Positions 38,475 through 48,443 of a DNA stretch of 64,000 nucleotides are shown piece by piece. Numbering within the stretch: position 1 is the stretch's first letter; every line of letters starts with the position of its first letter. Source of the stretch: Paenibacillus albiflavus (lineage in GTDB: Bacteria > Bacillota > Bacilli > Paenibacillales > NBRC-103111); the NCBI RefSeq assembly GCF_004344915.1, contig NZ_SKFG01000006.1:62001-126000 (forward strand), read 5' to 3'. Below the pieces are notes generated by a model that was not told where the DNA came from, ran no database searches, and saw only the letters and a list, made by a program, of their open reading frames with translations. The position numbers and the translations under genes were made by a program.

Positions 38475-38561
38475 TTATTTCGTTACTACTCGCTTTCATC
38501 GTATGATTGGCACCACAAGCCAAGATACGAAGACATCAACCATGAAGAAGGGAGCTCGATC

Positions 38562-39506
38562 ATGAACCAACAACCGTCTCTGTCAAGGACTCAAATTGTT
38601 CCGAAAGTTCGGCGTAGGCGATCATGGAAAGACTGGGACTTGTACATGCTGATGATTCCCGGGGCACTATTTTTTATCTTATTCAAATATTTACCGATGT
38701 GGGGAATCGTTATTTCCTTTCAGGATTTCAATCCGTTTAGCGGAATATGGAAAAGTGAATGGGTCGGCCTTCAGCATTTTGAAACGCTGCTGCAGTATGA
38801 CGGGTTTTGGCGCATCTTAAGCAATTCAATCATACTTAGCCTGCTGAACCTCATCTTTTTCTTCCCGGTGCCAATTATTTTGGCGCTTATGTTGAATGAG
38901 GTCCGCAAACGGGCTTTTCGCAATGTGGTTCAATCGATTATTTACATGCCTCATTTTATTTCTTGGGTTGTTGTAGCAGGTATAACTTACTTGCTCCTGG
39001 GGACACAGGGGGGAATTGTAAATGAGTTTATCGTCAAAGCAGGTTGGGAACCGATCAATTTCTTGACCTCGAGTGACTGGTTCCGATCGCTAATCGTGTC
39101 ACAGAGTATTTGGAAGGAAGCAGGCTGGGGAACAATCATTTTCCTCGCGGCGCTGTCTGGTGTCGATCCTCAGCTCTATGAGGCGTCAGTCATGGATGGA
39201 GCGAGTCGGTGGAGACAAATCTGGCATATTACGCTGCCGGCAATCCGCAGTACAATCTTTATTCTGCTTATCCTAAGACTTGGTCACATTCTGGATAACG
39301 GCTTCGAGCAAATCTTCTTGATGCTGAACGCGACGACTTACGATGTCGGTGATGTGTTTGAAACATACGTCTATCGCACAGGACTCGTAGGCGGTAAATA
39401 CAGCTATACAACGGCGATTGGACTGTTTAAATCGGTGATCGGCCTGTTGATGGTTGTCGCAGCGAACCGTCTAGCCAAACGCTTTGGAGAGGAGGGAGTG
39501 TACTAA
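38562..39506 (+). CDS. ABC sugar transporter permease, LplB type
   Basis: A 314-residue inner-membrane subunit of a carbohydrate-uptake-1 importer: six segments and the EAA loop (EASVMDGASRWRQIWHITLP) that contacts the ATPase. The MIPGALFFILFKYLPMWG start is typical of LplB-like permeases in Paenibacillus. ATG 38562 follows GAAGGGAG. Overlaps the next permease by one base. The ATPase is not encoded here and is probably a shared MsmX-type protein. Confidence 0.92.
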   Translation: MNQQPSLSRTQIVPKVRRRRSWKDWDLYMLMIPGALFFILFKYLPMWGIVISFQDFNPFSGIWKSEWVGLQHFETLLQYDGFWRILSNSIILSLLNLIFFFPVPIILALMLNEVRKRAFRNVVQSIIYMPHFISWVVVAGITYLLLGTQGGIVNEFIVKAGWEPINFLTSSDWFRSLIVSQSIWKEAGWGTIIFLAALSGVDPQLYEASVMDGASRWRQIWHITLPAIRSTIFILLILRLGHILDNGFEQIFLMLNATTYDVGDVFETYVYRTGLVGGKYSYTTAIGLFKSVIGLLMVVAANRLAKRFGEEGVY

Positions 39507-40384
39507 TGAAAAAAAGTCGCCTATCCGGAGATACGTTGTTCAGAAGCATCAATGGCATTTTATTGATCCTTGTCGCAACCGTTACATTAGTTCCCTTTAT
39601 CTACGTGGCAGCCGTTTCGGTATCACCGATTGAGCAGGTTATGCGCGGGGGGCTGATTCTGTGGCCGGAGAAATTCACCTGGGACTCCTATTCGATAATT
39701 TTTTCAAATGCGCATTTCACACAAGCACTTTGGATGACTGTATTGATCACGCTTGTTGGAACGGGTACCAATCTGGTCATGACGGTATTGTTTGCGTATC
39801 CGCTTTCTAAGACGCGATTGAAGGGAAGAAGGGTGATCCTGTTCCTAGTCCTGTTTACGATGCTGTTCAGCGGAGGGATGATTCCTAGTTATCTGGTCAT
39901 GAAGTGGCTGGGTCTGCTAAATTCATTCTGGTCTGTCATTATGCCAGGCGCGATTAGCGCATTTAACCTGATTATTCTCAAAAATTTCTTTCAAGGCATT
40001 CCAGAAGCGCTTGAGGAATCTGCCCGTATCGATGGGTGCAGCAACATTGGGGTACTGCTCAAAATCGTGCTGCCGCTTTCGATGCCTGCTTTGGCTACTT
40101 TTACGCTATTCTACTCCGTCGGGCATTGGAATCAGTTTTTTCAATCGATCATCTATGTGACCGATTCGAATTTGTGGCCGATTCAGGTCATTCTGAGGCA
40201 GATGATTATCGAAGGATCGACAGAGGACTTCAAGGCGGCAATCGCAAACGAAAGCATACAAGTTGTGCCGCTCACGATCAAGATGGCGGCGATCATCGTT
40301 GCTACAGTCCCGATCTTGTGTATTTATCCGTTCCTGCAAAAGCATTTTGCTAAAGGCGTGATGCTTGGTTCGGTCAAAGGCTGA
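39506..40384 (+). CDS. ABC sugar transporter permease, YtcP type
   Basis: Second permease, 292 residues, with EAA loop EESARIDGCSNIGVLLKIVLP and the usual C-terminus QKHFAKGVMLGSVKG. Pairs with the LplB-type subunit before it. Its start overlaps the previous stop (TAATG). Confidence 0.93.
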   Translation: MKKSRLSGDTLFRSINGILLILVATVTLVPFIYVAAVSVSPIEQVMRGGLILWPEKFTWDSYSIIFSNAHFTQALWMTVLITLVGTGTNLVMTVLFAYPLSKTRLKGRRVILFLVLFTMLFSGGMIPSYLVMKWLGLLNSFWSVIMPGAISAFNLIILKNFFQGIPEALEESARIDGCSNIGVLLKIVLPLSMPALATFTLFYSVGHWNQFFQSIIYVTDSNLWPIQVILRQMIIEGSTEDFKAAIANESIQVVPLTIKMAAIIVATVPILCIYPFLQKHFAKGVMLGSVKG

Positions 40385-40509
40385 TCCAAGCCAATCGACC
40401 GAAGCTGGGCCAAGGTTAACGCCTTATCCGTAAATGAATACGCATACATGTAGGGCAAGCCGCAGCGTTGTCTGCTTGCGATATATTAACATTGGGAGGG
40501 TCAAATGAA

Positions 40510-42003
40510 ATGAAGACAAAATGGAAAAAACTAGTTAGCTCCATGGCAACCGTAGCTTTAGTAGCTTCGCTCTTCGCAGGTTGCAGTAGCAAAGCAAGCG
40601 ATAGCCCAGCGGGAAGCAGCAGTCCCGGGCCTGAAAAGAGACAAAAGATTAGCATGATGTATCCACTTAACGGCGATGCTCCGAAGAAGGGTGAAGCTTG
40701 GAAATGGTTGGAGGAAAAATTCAATGTGGAGCTCGATCTAATGGCGATCCCGGCCAACGGCTATCCTGACAAGCTAAGCCTGACCGTTGCCTCTGGCGAG
40801 CTGCCGGATCTGATGGTTTGGAGCAAGTACCCAGACCCGGAACTAAACAAATACGCTAAGCAAGGCGCTTTCATGCAGCTTGACGATATTATCGGCAATT
40901 ACCCGCACTTGATGGAAACACCACAGCAAGCGTTCGATAACGTTAAGATCGACAAGAAGCTGTACTCGATCCCACGTACGCGTCCATTGCAAACAAACGC
41001 AGTCATGATCCGCAAGGATTGGCTGGATAATCTAGGTTTGCCGATTCCGAAGACGGTCGAGGAATTCGCTCAGACCGCACTTAAGTTTACTACCGATGAT
41101 CCCGATAAGAATGGGAAGGCAGATACGTTTGGCATCTCCGTTGGGGAGAGTCTTACTTTCCTAGATCAACTATGGGTCGCTTTTGATACAGGTAATGGTT
41201 GGCTCAAGACGGCCGACGGTACGCTGATGAGCGAAGACGTTACACCGGGACGCAAGCAAGCGCTTGGCTGGCTAGCTGACCTATATAAGCAGGGCGCACT
41301 CGACAAGGATTTCCCAGTTCTGACTTATACGCAAGTGAATGATAAATTTGTTGCGGGCAAGAGCGGTATCATGATTGGTGGCGGTGTTAGTAACTACGGA
41401 GCGTTTATCGCTGACATGAAGAAGATCAATCCGAAAGCAGAGATCATCATGATCGATCCGCCAACAGGACCAAACGGTACGAAAGGAACACCGCAGTCAG
41501 CTGGACTTTACGGACATTGGGTGATTAACTCCAAGGTTTCCAAGGAAAAGTTAAACAAAATCATGGAAATCCTCGATTGGCAAGCGACCGACGAGGCGCT
41601 TGACTTCAAACGTAAAGGGATCGAAGGTGTTCATCACAAGGTTGAGGATGGCAAACCAGTCGTCAATGACCTATATAAATCTGACGGCGTTATTAACTTG
41701 ATCGCACATAACAAGTTTAATCCTTATTTCACGACGCCAGGCGCAGCGCCAGAAGTGGCGCAAGCACAGATTGATCAGTGGCATAACATTGAAAAGCTAG
41801 GCGTACCGAATCCGGCCATTGCAGCTCTGACACCTACAATGCAGGACAAGAGTGCCGATCTTAGGAAATATAGTTTGGAGACATTTATTAAGATCGTTAT
41901 CGGTGACCAGCCGCTAGATTCGTTCGACCAATATGTACAGAATTGGATGTCTAAAGGCGGCGACAAAATTACGGCTGAAGTGAACGAATGGTATAAGCAG
42001 TAG
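40510..42003 (+). CDS. ABC extracellular solute-binding lipoprotein, LplA type
   Basis: A 497-residue solute-binding lipoprotein: signal peptide ending LFAGC-S, then the large two-lobe fold (WKWLEEKFNVEL, GELPDLMVWS). It binds an oligosaccharide at the membrane for the two permeases upstream. ATG 40510 has GGGAGGG upstream; an earlier in-frame start at 40468 would spoil the signal peptide. Terminator 27 bases downstream. Confidence 0.92.
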   Translation: MKTKWKKLVSSMATVALVASLFAGCSSKASDSPAGSSSPGPEKRQKISMMYPLNGDAPKKGEAWKWLEEKFNVELDLMAIPANGYPDKLSLTVASGELPDLMVWSKYPDPELNKYAKQGAFMQLDDIIGNYPHLMETPQQAFDNVKIDKKLYSIPRTRPLQTNAVMIRKDWLDNLGLPIPKTVEEFAQTALKFTTDDPDKNGKADTFGISVGESLTFLDQLWVAFDTGNGWLKTADGTLMSEDVTPGRKQALGWLADLYKQGALDKDFPVLTYTQVNDKFVAGKSGIMIGGGVSNYGAFIADMKKINPKAEIIMIDPPTGPNGTKGTPQSAGLYGHWVINSKVSKEKLNKIMEILDWQATDEALDFKRKGIEGVHHKVEDGKPVVNDLYKSDGVINLIAHNKFNPYFTTPGAAPEVAQAQIDQWHNIEKLGVPNPAIAALTPTMQDKSADLRKYSLETFIKIVIGDQPLDSFDQYVQNWMSKGGDKITAEVNEWYKQ

Positions 42004-42029
42004 AATTAGCAACGGGTTTGCTTGTTTCG

Positions 42030-42052
42030 AGGGGACTTTGCGTCCCCTTTTT
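42030..42052 (+). terminator. Terminator after solute-binding protein gene
   Basis: AGGGGAC-TTTGC-GTCCCCT followed by TTTT; common after highly expressed binding-protein genes, allowing partial read-through to the regulator. Confidence 0.85.
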
Positions 42053-42099
42053 AGTATTCGCGAAAAACAACCGACTACTGTCCGAGGAAGTGAACATTC

Positions 42100-44466
42100 A
42101 TGAAGCGGTTTTCCGTGCGACGCAATATCCGTTTGAAGCTGGTGCTAGCAGCTTGTCTATTGTCAATTTTGCCAGTATTGATCGTCAGTATCGGCTCTTA
42201 TACAATTGCGTCTACCAGTTTGGAGCAGGAAGTAGGGCGGGCCAAGCGGGAAACGCTCAAACAGGTCCAGGAGAGGATCGACGACAGGCTTATTGCACTC
42301 AATAAAACCGTTCTCCAGCATCTGTTTAATTCTTCTTCCTTGAACGAGTTTCTACAGCTGGATGATCCGTATAAGGATATCAGACTGTATAAAGAAGTCG
42401 TGGCGATTTTAAACTCAATTGAAGTTCTGGTTGATAACGTTGATTCGGCAGAGCTGTATTTGATCAATGAAGATAAAATTCTGTCTGTAAATAAAGGACT
42501 CAATTCAGCCGAGAATATGGATCCTGAGTTAAGAGAGAGGCTTCGAGAGAATCATGCACCGTACTTCTGGATCGACCGCAAGACGGATAGCTGGATGACG
42601 CGCGGAGGTTCACAAGAGGTCACGTATGTTCGGGAGGTCCCTGTTTATGGAGACCATCCGCGCGGTTATCTCATTGTCAAACTGAACGACCGTGCGTTCT
42701 TTCAGATCTATAGCGAGATGGACCGCGAAGTGAACAGTGAGATGCTCGTCTTGACTGCTATGGGGAATATTTTCTCGGATTGGAATAAAAGTCTGCTGCA
42801 AGCCGATCTCGGCTCGTATAGTTTCTTAACGGATATTCGAGAGAGCGGGCTGCAGGAGGATGGCTACACAGCGAAGGTTGATGGGCAAGAAATGCTCATC
42901 AATTATTGGCAGTCGCCCAATAACGGATGGAAATATGTGTCCGTGGTTCCGGTCAAGGAATTGACACCGCTATTCGTTCGGATCAAGCAGTTGACGCTGC
43001 TGCTATGCCTGTCACTCGTGATCGGCTGTTTGACGGCGGCGCTCATGCTCTCCAAACATTTTTACCGATTGATCAAAAATATATTGGACCTGATTCGTGG
43101 AAAAGCAAGCCGATTCCCGCAATCAAGCGGTAAGCAGGATGAATTCAGTATCATTCGGCATTATGTCGAAATGCTTCACTCAGTCAACGATTCATTGAAC
43201 GATCAGATTGACGTGTCGAAGCCGGTGCTTGCATCGGGCTTTATGCAGCATGTTCTGACAGAGTCAGTTCCGGCCGATGAGCTAACGGAAAAGTTCGATT
43301 ATTATGATTTACCGCATATCAGTCCGTTTTATACGATTATGCGTGTTGAACTGGATAACTTGCGTGGGCAGACGGAGCAGGATATTAACCTATTCGTATA
43401 TGCAGTGAAGAATATCGCGGAAGAAATTCTCGGCACCAGTGGAACGGTGGTCAAAATGCATGCGGATGTCGTCTTGCTTGTCAATCATGAGCCGGAAACG
43501 ACGGCTGCTGTCAGGAAGACGGAGGCTTTCCGTTTGGCAGATGAAATTCACACGATGGTGGAATGTGTGTTAAATATAACCGCTACGGTAGGGGTCGGGC
43601 GATGCCAGGAAGGGCTGGGCAATATACGCCTTTCGTTCAAAGAGGCGACGGATGCGTTGCAATATCGACTAATCGTCGGCAGCGGCAAGGTTATCTATGT
43701 AGGTCAAGTTCAGCCAGATACGGCGCAGCAGCCGTTCACTTATCCGGCCGAGCTGGAACAACAGATTATGCTGCAGGTTAAGCTGGGGAATGAGCAGCAG
43801 CTTATAATGCTCCTAGACGAGTTCAGTCAAGGACTCCGGCAGAAGGATGGTATCTCGACGGAGCATGTTCGGATGGCGTTCTTACAGCTTATATCACGGG
43901 TGCTGCGCGAGCTTTATGAGCTCGATCCAGACGGTGGTCCGTTGCTGTTCAACTATAGCTTGTATGAGCGAGTGAATGGGCTGCGGACGATGAATCAAAT
44001 GATTGATTGGTTGAAGAATGAAGTGTTCCCTGTGATTTCGCGCCATATTATGCATCGCCGGAATGACAGCAACCATAAATCGATCGAGACTGTGCTGCAT
44101 TATATCGAGCAGCATTATGACGATGATCTATCCCAGCCAATGATGGCGGAGCTGGCGGGCATGCCAGCCTCGCATTTTAGCCATATTTTCAAGGAGGAAC
44201 TGGGCATGACGTTCAGCGACTATTTGATCGCTTATCGGATGGAGAAGGCGAAGGAGTTGCTCTCTTTGACGGACATGAAGGTGGCGGAAATTGCTGAAAA
44301 GCTGCGGTATAACAACTCGCAGAACTTCATCCGCGTATTCAAGCGGATCAATGGCGCTACTCCTGGTGATTTCAGGGCTTCGTGGGCGGGGCGATCTGTC
44401 GTCAAGGATCAACTAGCTAGCGGGCAGAGGGCAATGCCCGGGAAGGGAAGTGGGACGATTGAATAA
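42100..44466 (+). CDS. Membrane-bound AraC-family regulator (YesN-like)
   Basis: A 788-residue one-protein sensor-regulator: TM1 (about 12-33), extracellular Cache-like region (about 40-285), TM2 (about 292-315), a cytoplasmic region and a C-terminal AraC helix-turn-helix pair (LSQPMMAELAGMPASHFSHIF, KVAEIAEKLRYNNSQNFIRVF in separate stretches, about 665-765). It probably senses a sugar outside and switches this locus. The stop overlaps the FAD oxidoreductase gene. Confidence 0.9.
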   Translation: MKRFSVRRNIRLKLVLAACLLSILPVLIVSIGSYTIASTSLEQEVGRAKRETLKQVQERIDDRLIALNKTVLQHLFNSSSLNEFLQLDDPYKDIRLYKEVVAILNSIEVLVDNVDSAELYLINEDKILSVNKGLNSAENMDPELRERLRENHAPYFWIDRKTDSWMTRGGSQEVTYVREVPVYGDHPRGYLIVKLNDRAFFQIYSEMDREVNSEMLVLTAMGNIFSDWNKSLLQADLGSYSFLTDIRESGLQEDGYTAKVDGQEMLINYWQSPNNGWKYVSVVPVKELTPLFVRIKQLTLLLCLSLVIGCLTAALMLSKHFYRLIKNILDLIRGKASRFPQSSGKQDEFSIIRHYVEMLHSVNDSLNDQIDVSKPVLASGFMQHVLTESVPADELTEKFDYYDLPHISPFYTIMRVELDNLRGQTEQDINLFVYAVKNIAEEILGTSGTVVKMHADVVLLVNHEPETTAAVRKTEAFRLADEIHTMVECVLNITATVGVGRCQEGLGNIRLSFKEATDALQYRLIVGSGKVIYVGQVQPDTAQQPFTYPAELEQQIMLQVKLGNEQQLIMLLDEFSQGLRQKDGISTEHVRMAFLQLISRVLRELYELDPDGGPLLFNYSLYERVNGLRTMNQMIDWLKNEVFPVISRHIMHRRNDSNHKSIETVLHYIEQHYDDDLSQPMMAELAGMPASHFSHIFKEELGMTFSDYLIAYRMEKAKELLSLTDMKVAEIAEKLRYNNSQNFIRVFKRINGATPGDFRASWAGRSVVKDQLASGQRAMPGKGSGTIE

Positions 44467-45808
44467 TCAAGTATACGATGTGGCTGTATTCGGAGGCGGC
44501 CCTGCCGGCATTGTGGCAGCATTGGCGGCGGCGCGTACTGGCGCGAGTGTTATTCTGGTTGAGCGGTACGGTTTTTTGGGCGGGATGTCTACGGCATCCC
44601 TGGTTTATCCGTGGATGACTTTTCATACGGCATCTGGTGAGCAGGCCGTGAAGGGGATTGCACAAGAGATTGTTGATCGGCTCGCCCAGCTCGGGGCATC
44701 CCCAGGCCATTTGCGGGATACGATCGGCTTCGTACATACGCTTACCCCATTTCGACCTGAGACTTTTAAATGGCTGGCGTTCAACATGCTGCAGGAAGCG
44801 GGCGTGAAGCTGCTGCTGCATTCGTTCGCAGCGGAGGTGCGCATGTCCGGTAATCACCTTGACGGGGTTGCCGTTTGGAATAAAGGTGGGCGAATGATGA
44901 TCGAAGCGAAGATCTTCATCGATGCAACTGGCGATGCGGATGTCGCGCATTTGGCTGGCGCGAGCTGTGAGCAGGGTAATGAAGCAGGCAAGGTTCAGCC
45001 AATGACGATGAAATTTCGGATGAAGGGCGTCGACCTTGATGAAGTGGTCCAATATATGAAACGGCATCCGGAAGAGTTCTATGAGAAGTCGCTGATCGCC
45101 GAATTAGACCAGCTTCCGCTGACGGGCGTTATGGGATTCTACAGCAAATGGCGTCAGGCTGGACTTCCCATTCCGCGAGAAGGTGTCCTGTTCTTCGCAG
45201 GACCGGAGCCAGACGAGGTGTTGATAAACGTGTCCCGTGTGTCTGGCTTGGACCCGACGAAGCCGGAGGATTTGACAGCGGCGGAGATCGAAGGACGGGA
45301 GCAGGTTCAACTGCTGGAGCAGTTCTTCCGCTCGGACATTCCTGGCTTTTCCGGCGCCTATGTAGCCCAGACTGGAGCGCAGATCGGGGTAAGAGAAACG
45401 CGGCGAGTCATGGGCGATTACGTGCTGAACGGGGTCGATGTGCTGAGCGCTAGGGCGTTCGACGATGTTATTGCGCGAAGCGGTTATCCGATCGATATTC
45501 ATAATCCTCAGGGGAGCGGTGTGACGGCGAACTTTATAAAAGGCGGGGGCGCTTACGATATTCCATATCGGTCAATCGTGCCACTCGGCGTGGAGAACGT
45601 ATTGCTTGCCGGCCGCTGCATCTCGACAACGCATGAGGCGCAGGCGACGACCCGATTGACGCCAAGCTGCATGGCGATTGGTCAAGCGGCGGGCACGGCT
45701 GCCGCACTTGCCAGCGTGCACAATGTGGGTGTTCGGGATATATCGATGAAGGAATTGCAGCAGAAACTGCTGGCTGCGGGTGCGGAATTAGGCAGACAAT
45801 TGAATTGA
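44459..45808 (+). CDS. FAD-dependent oxidoreductase (FAD_oxidored type)
   Basis: About 449 residues with an N-terminal Rossmann dinucleotide fold (VAVFGGGPAGIVAALAAARTG, then VERYGFLGGMSTAS) and a C-terminal FAD contact (NVLLAGRCISTTHEAQATTR, GQAAGTAAAL). This type is frequent in carbohydrate-utilisation loci of Paenibacillus, with unknown substrate. TTG 44459 suits the GGAAGGGA site; GTG 44450 is close behind it. Translationally coupled to the regulator. Confidence 0.88.
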   Translation: MNNQVYDVAVFGGGPAGIVAALAAARTGASVILVERYGFLGGMSTASLVYPWMTFHTASGEQAVKGIAQEIVDRLAQLGASPGHLRDTIGFVHTLTPFRPETFKWLAFNMLQEAGVKLLLHSFAAEVRMSGNHLDGVAVWNKGGRMMIEAKIFIDATGDADVAHLAGASCEQGNEAGKVQPMTMKFRMKGVDLDEVVQYMKRHPEEFYEKSLIAELDQLPLTGVMGFYSKWRQAGLPIPREGVLFFAGPEPDEVLINVSRVSGLDPTKPEDLTAAEIEGREQVQLLEQFFRSDIPGFSGAYVAQTGAQIGVRETRRVMGDYVLNGVDVLSARAFDDVIARSGYPIDIHNPQGSGVTANFIKGGGAYDIPYRSIVPLGVENVLLAGRCISTTHEAQATTRLTPSCMAIGQAAGTAAALASVHNVGVRDISMKELQQKLLAAGAELGRQLN

Positions 45809-45848
45809 CGCTAAGATCAATGACTTTTGGAGCAAGTCCAAATGCATA

Positions 45849-46010
45849 TTGACACATTAGTATTTTGGTTTTAGGATTAAACAAAATAAGTTATGAAATA
45901 ATTCAATACCCGCTTACTATAAGGGGCGAGTCATGGAGAAACCCGAGTAAAGGCAAGATTTCCAAGCCAGCTTTGTGCTGCTGGAATCTTACTTTATCTC
46001 GGTTTTTTTT
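45849..46010 (+). promoter_or_regulatory. Promoter and leader ending in a terminator (putative attenuator)
   Basis: TTGACA (45849), 17 bases, TAGGAT (45872) gives a promoter. A long imperfect hairpin (CCGAGTAAAG...CTTTATCTCGG, 45943-46002) with eight T follows, and the ribosome site of the next gene begins at 46031. There is no room for a second promoter after the hairpin, so expression needs read-through. The aptamer-like part matches no riboswitch I know. Confidence 0.6.
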
Positions 46011-46041
46011 ATTTTAAAATACCAAGGTAAAGGAGAAAAAA

Positions 46042-48270
46042 ATGAAAAGCTATCGTAAACGAATTATAAGCACTATCTCGATGTTTATGGCTATGCTCAT
46101 GAGCATCGGCTTCATCTCGGCGCCAGTTGCGCAAGCAGCTGAAACCGCGAACCCTACTGCAGGATCTGGTATTACCCAGGAAGCCCTAGATCTTAGTGGC
46201 AGAAAACCCTTGAATCTCGATTTCTTGAAAAAGGCTACTGAAGGTCCCATTACTCCAGGGTTAAAGCAAGATTATACCGCTCAAGGGCTTTCCTACATAC
46301 CAGAGAACAATTGGATCGTGAATTCCTATTATTTGGATGGGAAGCCAAGCATCATATCGATTACAGATGTGGCTACTGGAAAATTTGTGAAAGCAATGCC
46401 GTTGTATATCGATGACTTCACACCTTATACAGGCCATGCCGGCGGAATTGCAGTAAGCAAGCAGCATGTATGGATTTCTTCTGGCAGTAAGGTCTATCAG
46501 ATCAAGTTAGAGGATGTTACTAACGCTCGGGATGGGGATAAACTCGTTTTCTCTGATATCATCCCCACTGAAGCCAAAGGATCGTATGTCAACTATGATG
46601 CTGGTGTTTTATGGGTTGGGGAATTTGCGAGATTGAATGACGACAACTACAAGACAGATCCTTCGCATCATAAGAAAGATCGTAACGGATACGACCAGCT
46701 CGCTTGGATTACAGGATATAAATTGAATGCAGATGATACGATTGATCCTATGGCAACCCCTGACTATATTCTTTCTACTCAAGATGAGATTCAAGGGATG
46801 ACCGTAATCCAGGATAAAGTTGTGTTAGCTCGTTCGTATGGACGCAATAATATGAGTGATATACTCATTTACCAAAATCCTCTGAGCGAGACTCCACATG
46901 AATTCGTACAAGTAAAAGGAAAGTCGGTACCATTGTGGTTTTTGGATAAACAAAACATCGGTCAGCGCATGACCTTGCCTCCTATGCTCGAAGATGCTTT
47001 TGAATTGAATGGCAAGGTATATTTCCTTTTTGAGTCAGGAGCAACCCAATACCGTGGAGATGGTCTTTATCCGGTTGATTGTTATTACCTATTGAATACA
47101 GCCCAGCTTCTAGATGGGTTCACGGTCCCATATCCAGAGCCAGTTGCTGAAGATCCTGAGCTATTGATCACAGAAATCGCTAACTATGATGACGCTAAAA
47201 TATACGAATATGTAGAAATTTATAACCCAACGGATCAAACGATTGATCTGGACGGTTACTTGCTCTGGTACTATACGAACAGCATGATATCACATGCGAA
47301 TGAATGGCCAATTAAGAACAAAAAAATCGGTCCATACCAAACATTGGTCTTATGGTTGAAGACGACAGGCGATCCGAACTTGCCTTTGTCAGAGTTTAAT
47401 AAGCGCTACGGGGTAGACTTAACGGAAGATCAAGTATTCCAGGTGATGCTGACTACTTCAGGTCAAGGCTTGCACAAAACAGCCAAGAGAAAATTAGCTA
47501 TCGCTAAGCCGGGTTCATACAAAGGAGGGCCTGCGATTGTCAGTGCAGAGTATAACGATGAATTGGATGGAAAAGGAAATGTTATCGTAGATAATGTAAA
47601 CGGGACAACCAATTATTATCGTTACCCTGAAAGCGGCAATCAAATGGTCAAATTTATGTCGAGACAGAAGCCAAATCCGGGAACTCTTGTGCCAGGCCAA
47701 GTGCCAGATCCCGACCTGCATTTGAATCTTCAAGCAGCAGCAGGCGACAGTAAGGTGACGCTCAGCTGGAAGCCGTCGGCAATCGACTTATACGGGTATC
47801 GTGTATATCAAAACGGCCAACCTGTATCCGATTCCGTGGCAACCGTAACATCTAGCAACTATTCATTCACAGTAGAAAATCTGATGAATGGTGTAGACTA
47901 TGAATTCACTGTTACTGGCGTCCTTAAGGATCAGAATGGAAAGCCAACACGTGAATCATTGCCATCGAATACAGTCCGTGTAACGCCTATGGGCAGTACA
48001 GATATTACAGATATTCAGTCCATTCGGAATATGATCGAGCAGTATGTCATGGACGGACAGTTAAAGGGTCCGCTCGTATCGCAATTAACGAACAAACTGG
48101 ACCAGGCGGAACATCAGTTCACGAAAGGTTCGACTAAGCAAGCGATCAAATTCCTGCAGGATTTTCAGAAACATTTGGATAACAAGTCCATGCAAAACAA
48201 TGTTACCGAGAATGCAAAAGAGAATCTAATGACGAATGTGCAGGCATTAATCGCTTTGTGGTCCAAATAG
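46042..48270 (+). CDS. Secreted protein with LTD, fibronectin III and FIMAH-like domains
   Basis: A 742-residue exported protein: signal peptide ending AQAAE, a propeller-like N-terminal half (GIAVSKQHVWISSGSKVYQI, SYVNYDAGVLWVGEF), a lamin-tail domain (LLITEIANYDDAKIYEYVEIYNP, about 374-510), a fibronectin III domain (VTLSWKPSAIDLYGYRVYQNG, about 570-650) and a C-terminal helical FIMAH-like module (about 655-742). No catalytic motif. Likely a matrix or wall-associated binding protein. AAAGGAG precedes ATG 46042. Confidence 0.82.
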   Translation: MKSYRKRIISTISMFMAMLMSIGFISAPVAQAAETANPTAGSGITQEALDLSGRKPLNLDFLKKATEGPITPGLKQDYTAQGLSYIPENNWIVNSYYLDGKPSIISITDVATGKFVKAMPLYIDDFTPYTGHAGGIAVSKQHVWISSGSKVYQIKLEDVTNARDGDKLVFSDIIPTEAKGSYVNYDAGVLWVGEFARLNDDNYKTDPSHHKKDRNGYDQLAWITGYKLNADDTIDPMATPDYILSTQDEIQGMTVIQDKVVLARSYGRNNMSDILIYQNPLSETPHEFVQVKGKSVPLWFLDKQNIGQRMTLPPMLEDAFELNGKVYFLFESGATQYRGDGLYPVDCYYLLNTAQLLDGFTVPYPEPVAEDPELLITEIANYDDAKIYEYVEIYNPTDQTIDLDGYLLWYYTNSMISHANEWPIKNKKIGPYQTLVLWLKTTGDPNLPLSEFNKRYGVDLTEDQVFQVMLTTSGQGLHKTAKRKLAIAKPGSYKGGPAIVSAEYNDELDGKGNVIVDNVNGTTNYYRYPESGNQMVKFMSRQKPNPGTLVPGQVPDPDLHLNLQAAAGDSKVTLSWKPSAIDLYGYRVYQNGQPVSDSVATVTSSNYSFTVENLMNGVDYEFTVTGVLKDQNGKPTRESLPSNTVRVTPMGSTDITDIQSIRNMIEQYVMDGQLKGPLVSQLTNKLDQAEHQFTKGSTKQAIKFLQDFQKHLDNKSMQNNVTENAKENLMTNVQALIALWSK

Positions 48271-48277
48271 TCTCCAA

Positions 48278-48317
48278 TAAAACGAGATCGGCCTGAACGG
48301 CAAGGTCTCGTTTTTTC
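48278..48317 (+). terminator. Terminator
   Basis: AAAACGAGA...TCTCGTTTT with an inner GCC/GGC stem, then T-run. Confidence 0.88.
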
Positions 48318-48443
48318 TTACATTTTAATATAGGAATATGCAAATTATAGTAAATATGGATTTAGCGAAACTTTTTGTACACTTCCCTCGTTTTAAACCT
48401 TGGACAAAGCAACAAGATATATACCAAGGAGGAGTGATACACC

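Noticed and set aside
44417-45067. 216-codon minus-strand frame over the FAD oxidoreductase
   Set aside because: Antisense to a clear enzyme gene in a G+C-rich region; product is His/Arg/Pro-rich without family features.
45880-46010. c-di-GMP riboswitch before the FIMAH-like protein
   Set aside because: The terminator is clear, but the GEMM core strings are absent, so I list only an unclassified attenuator.
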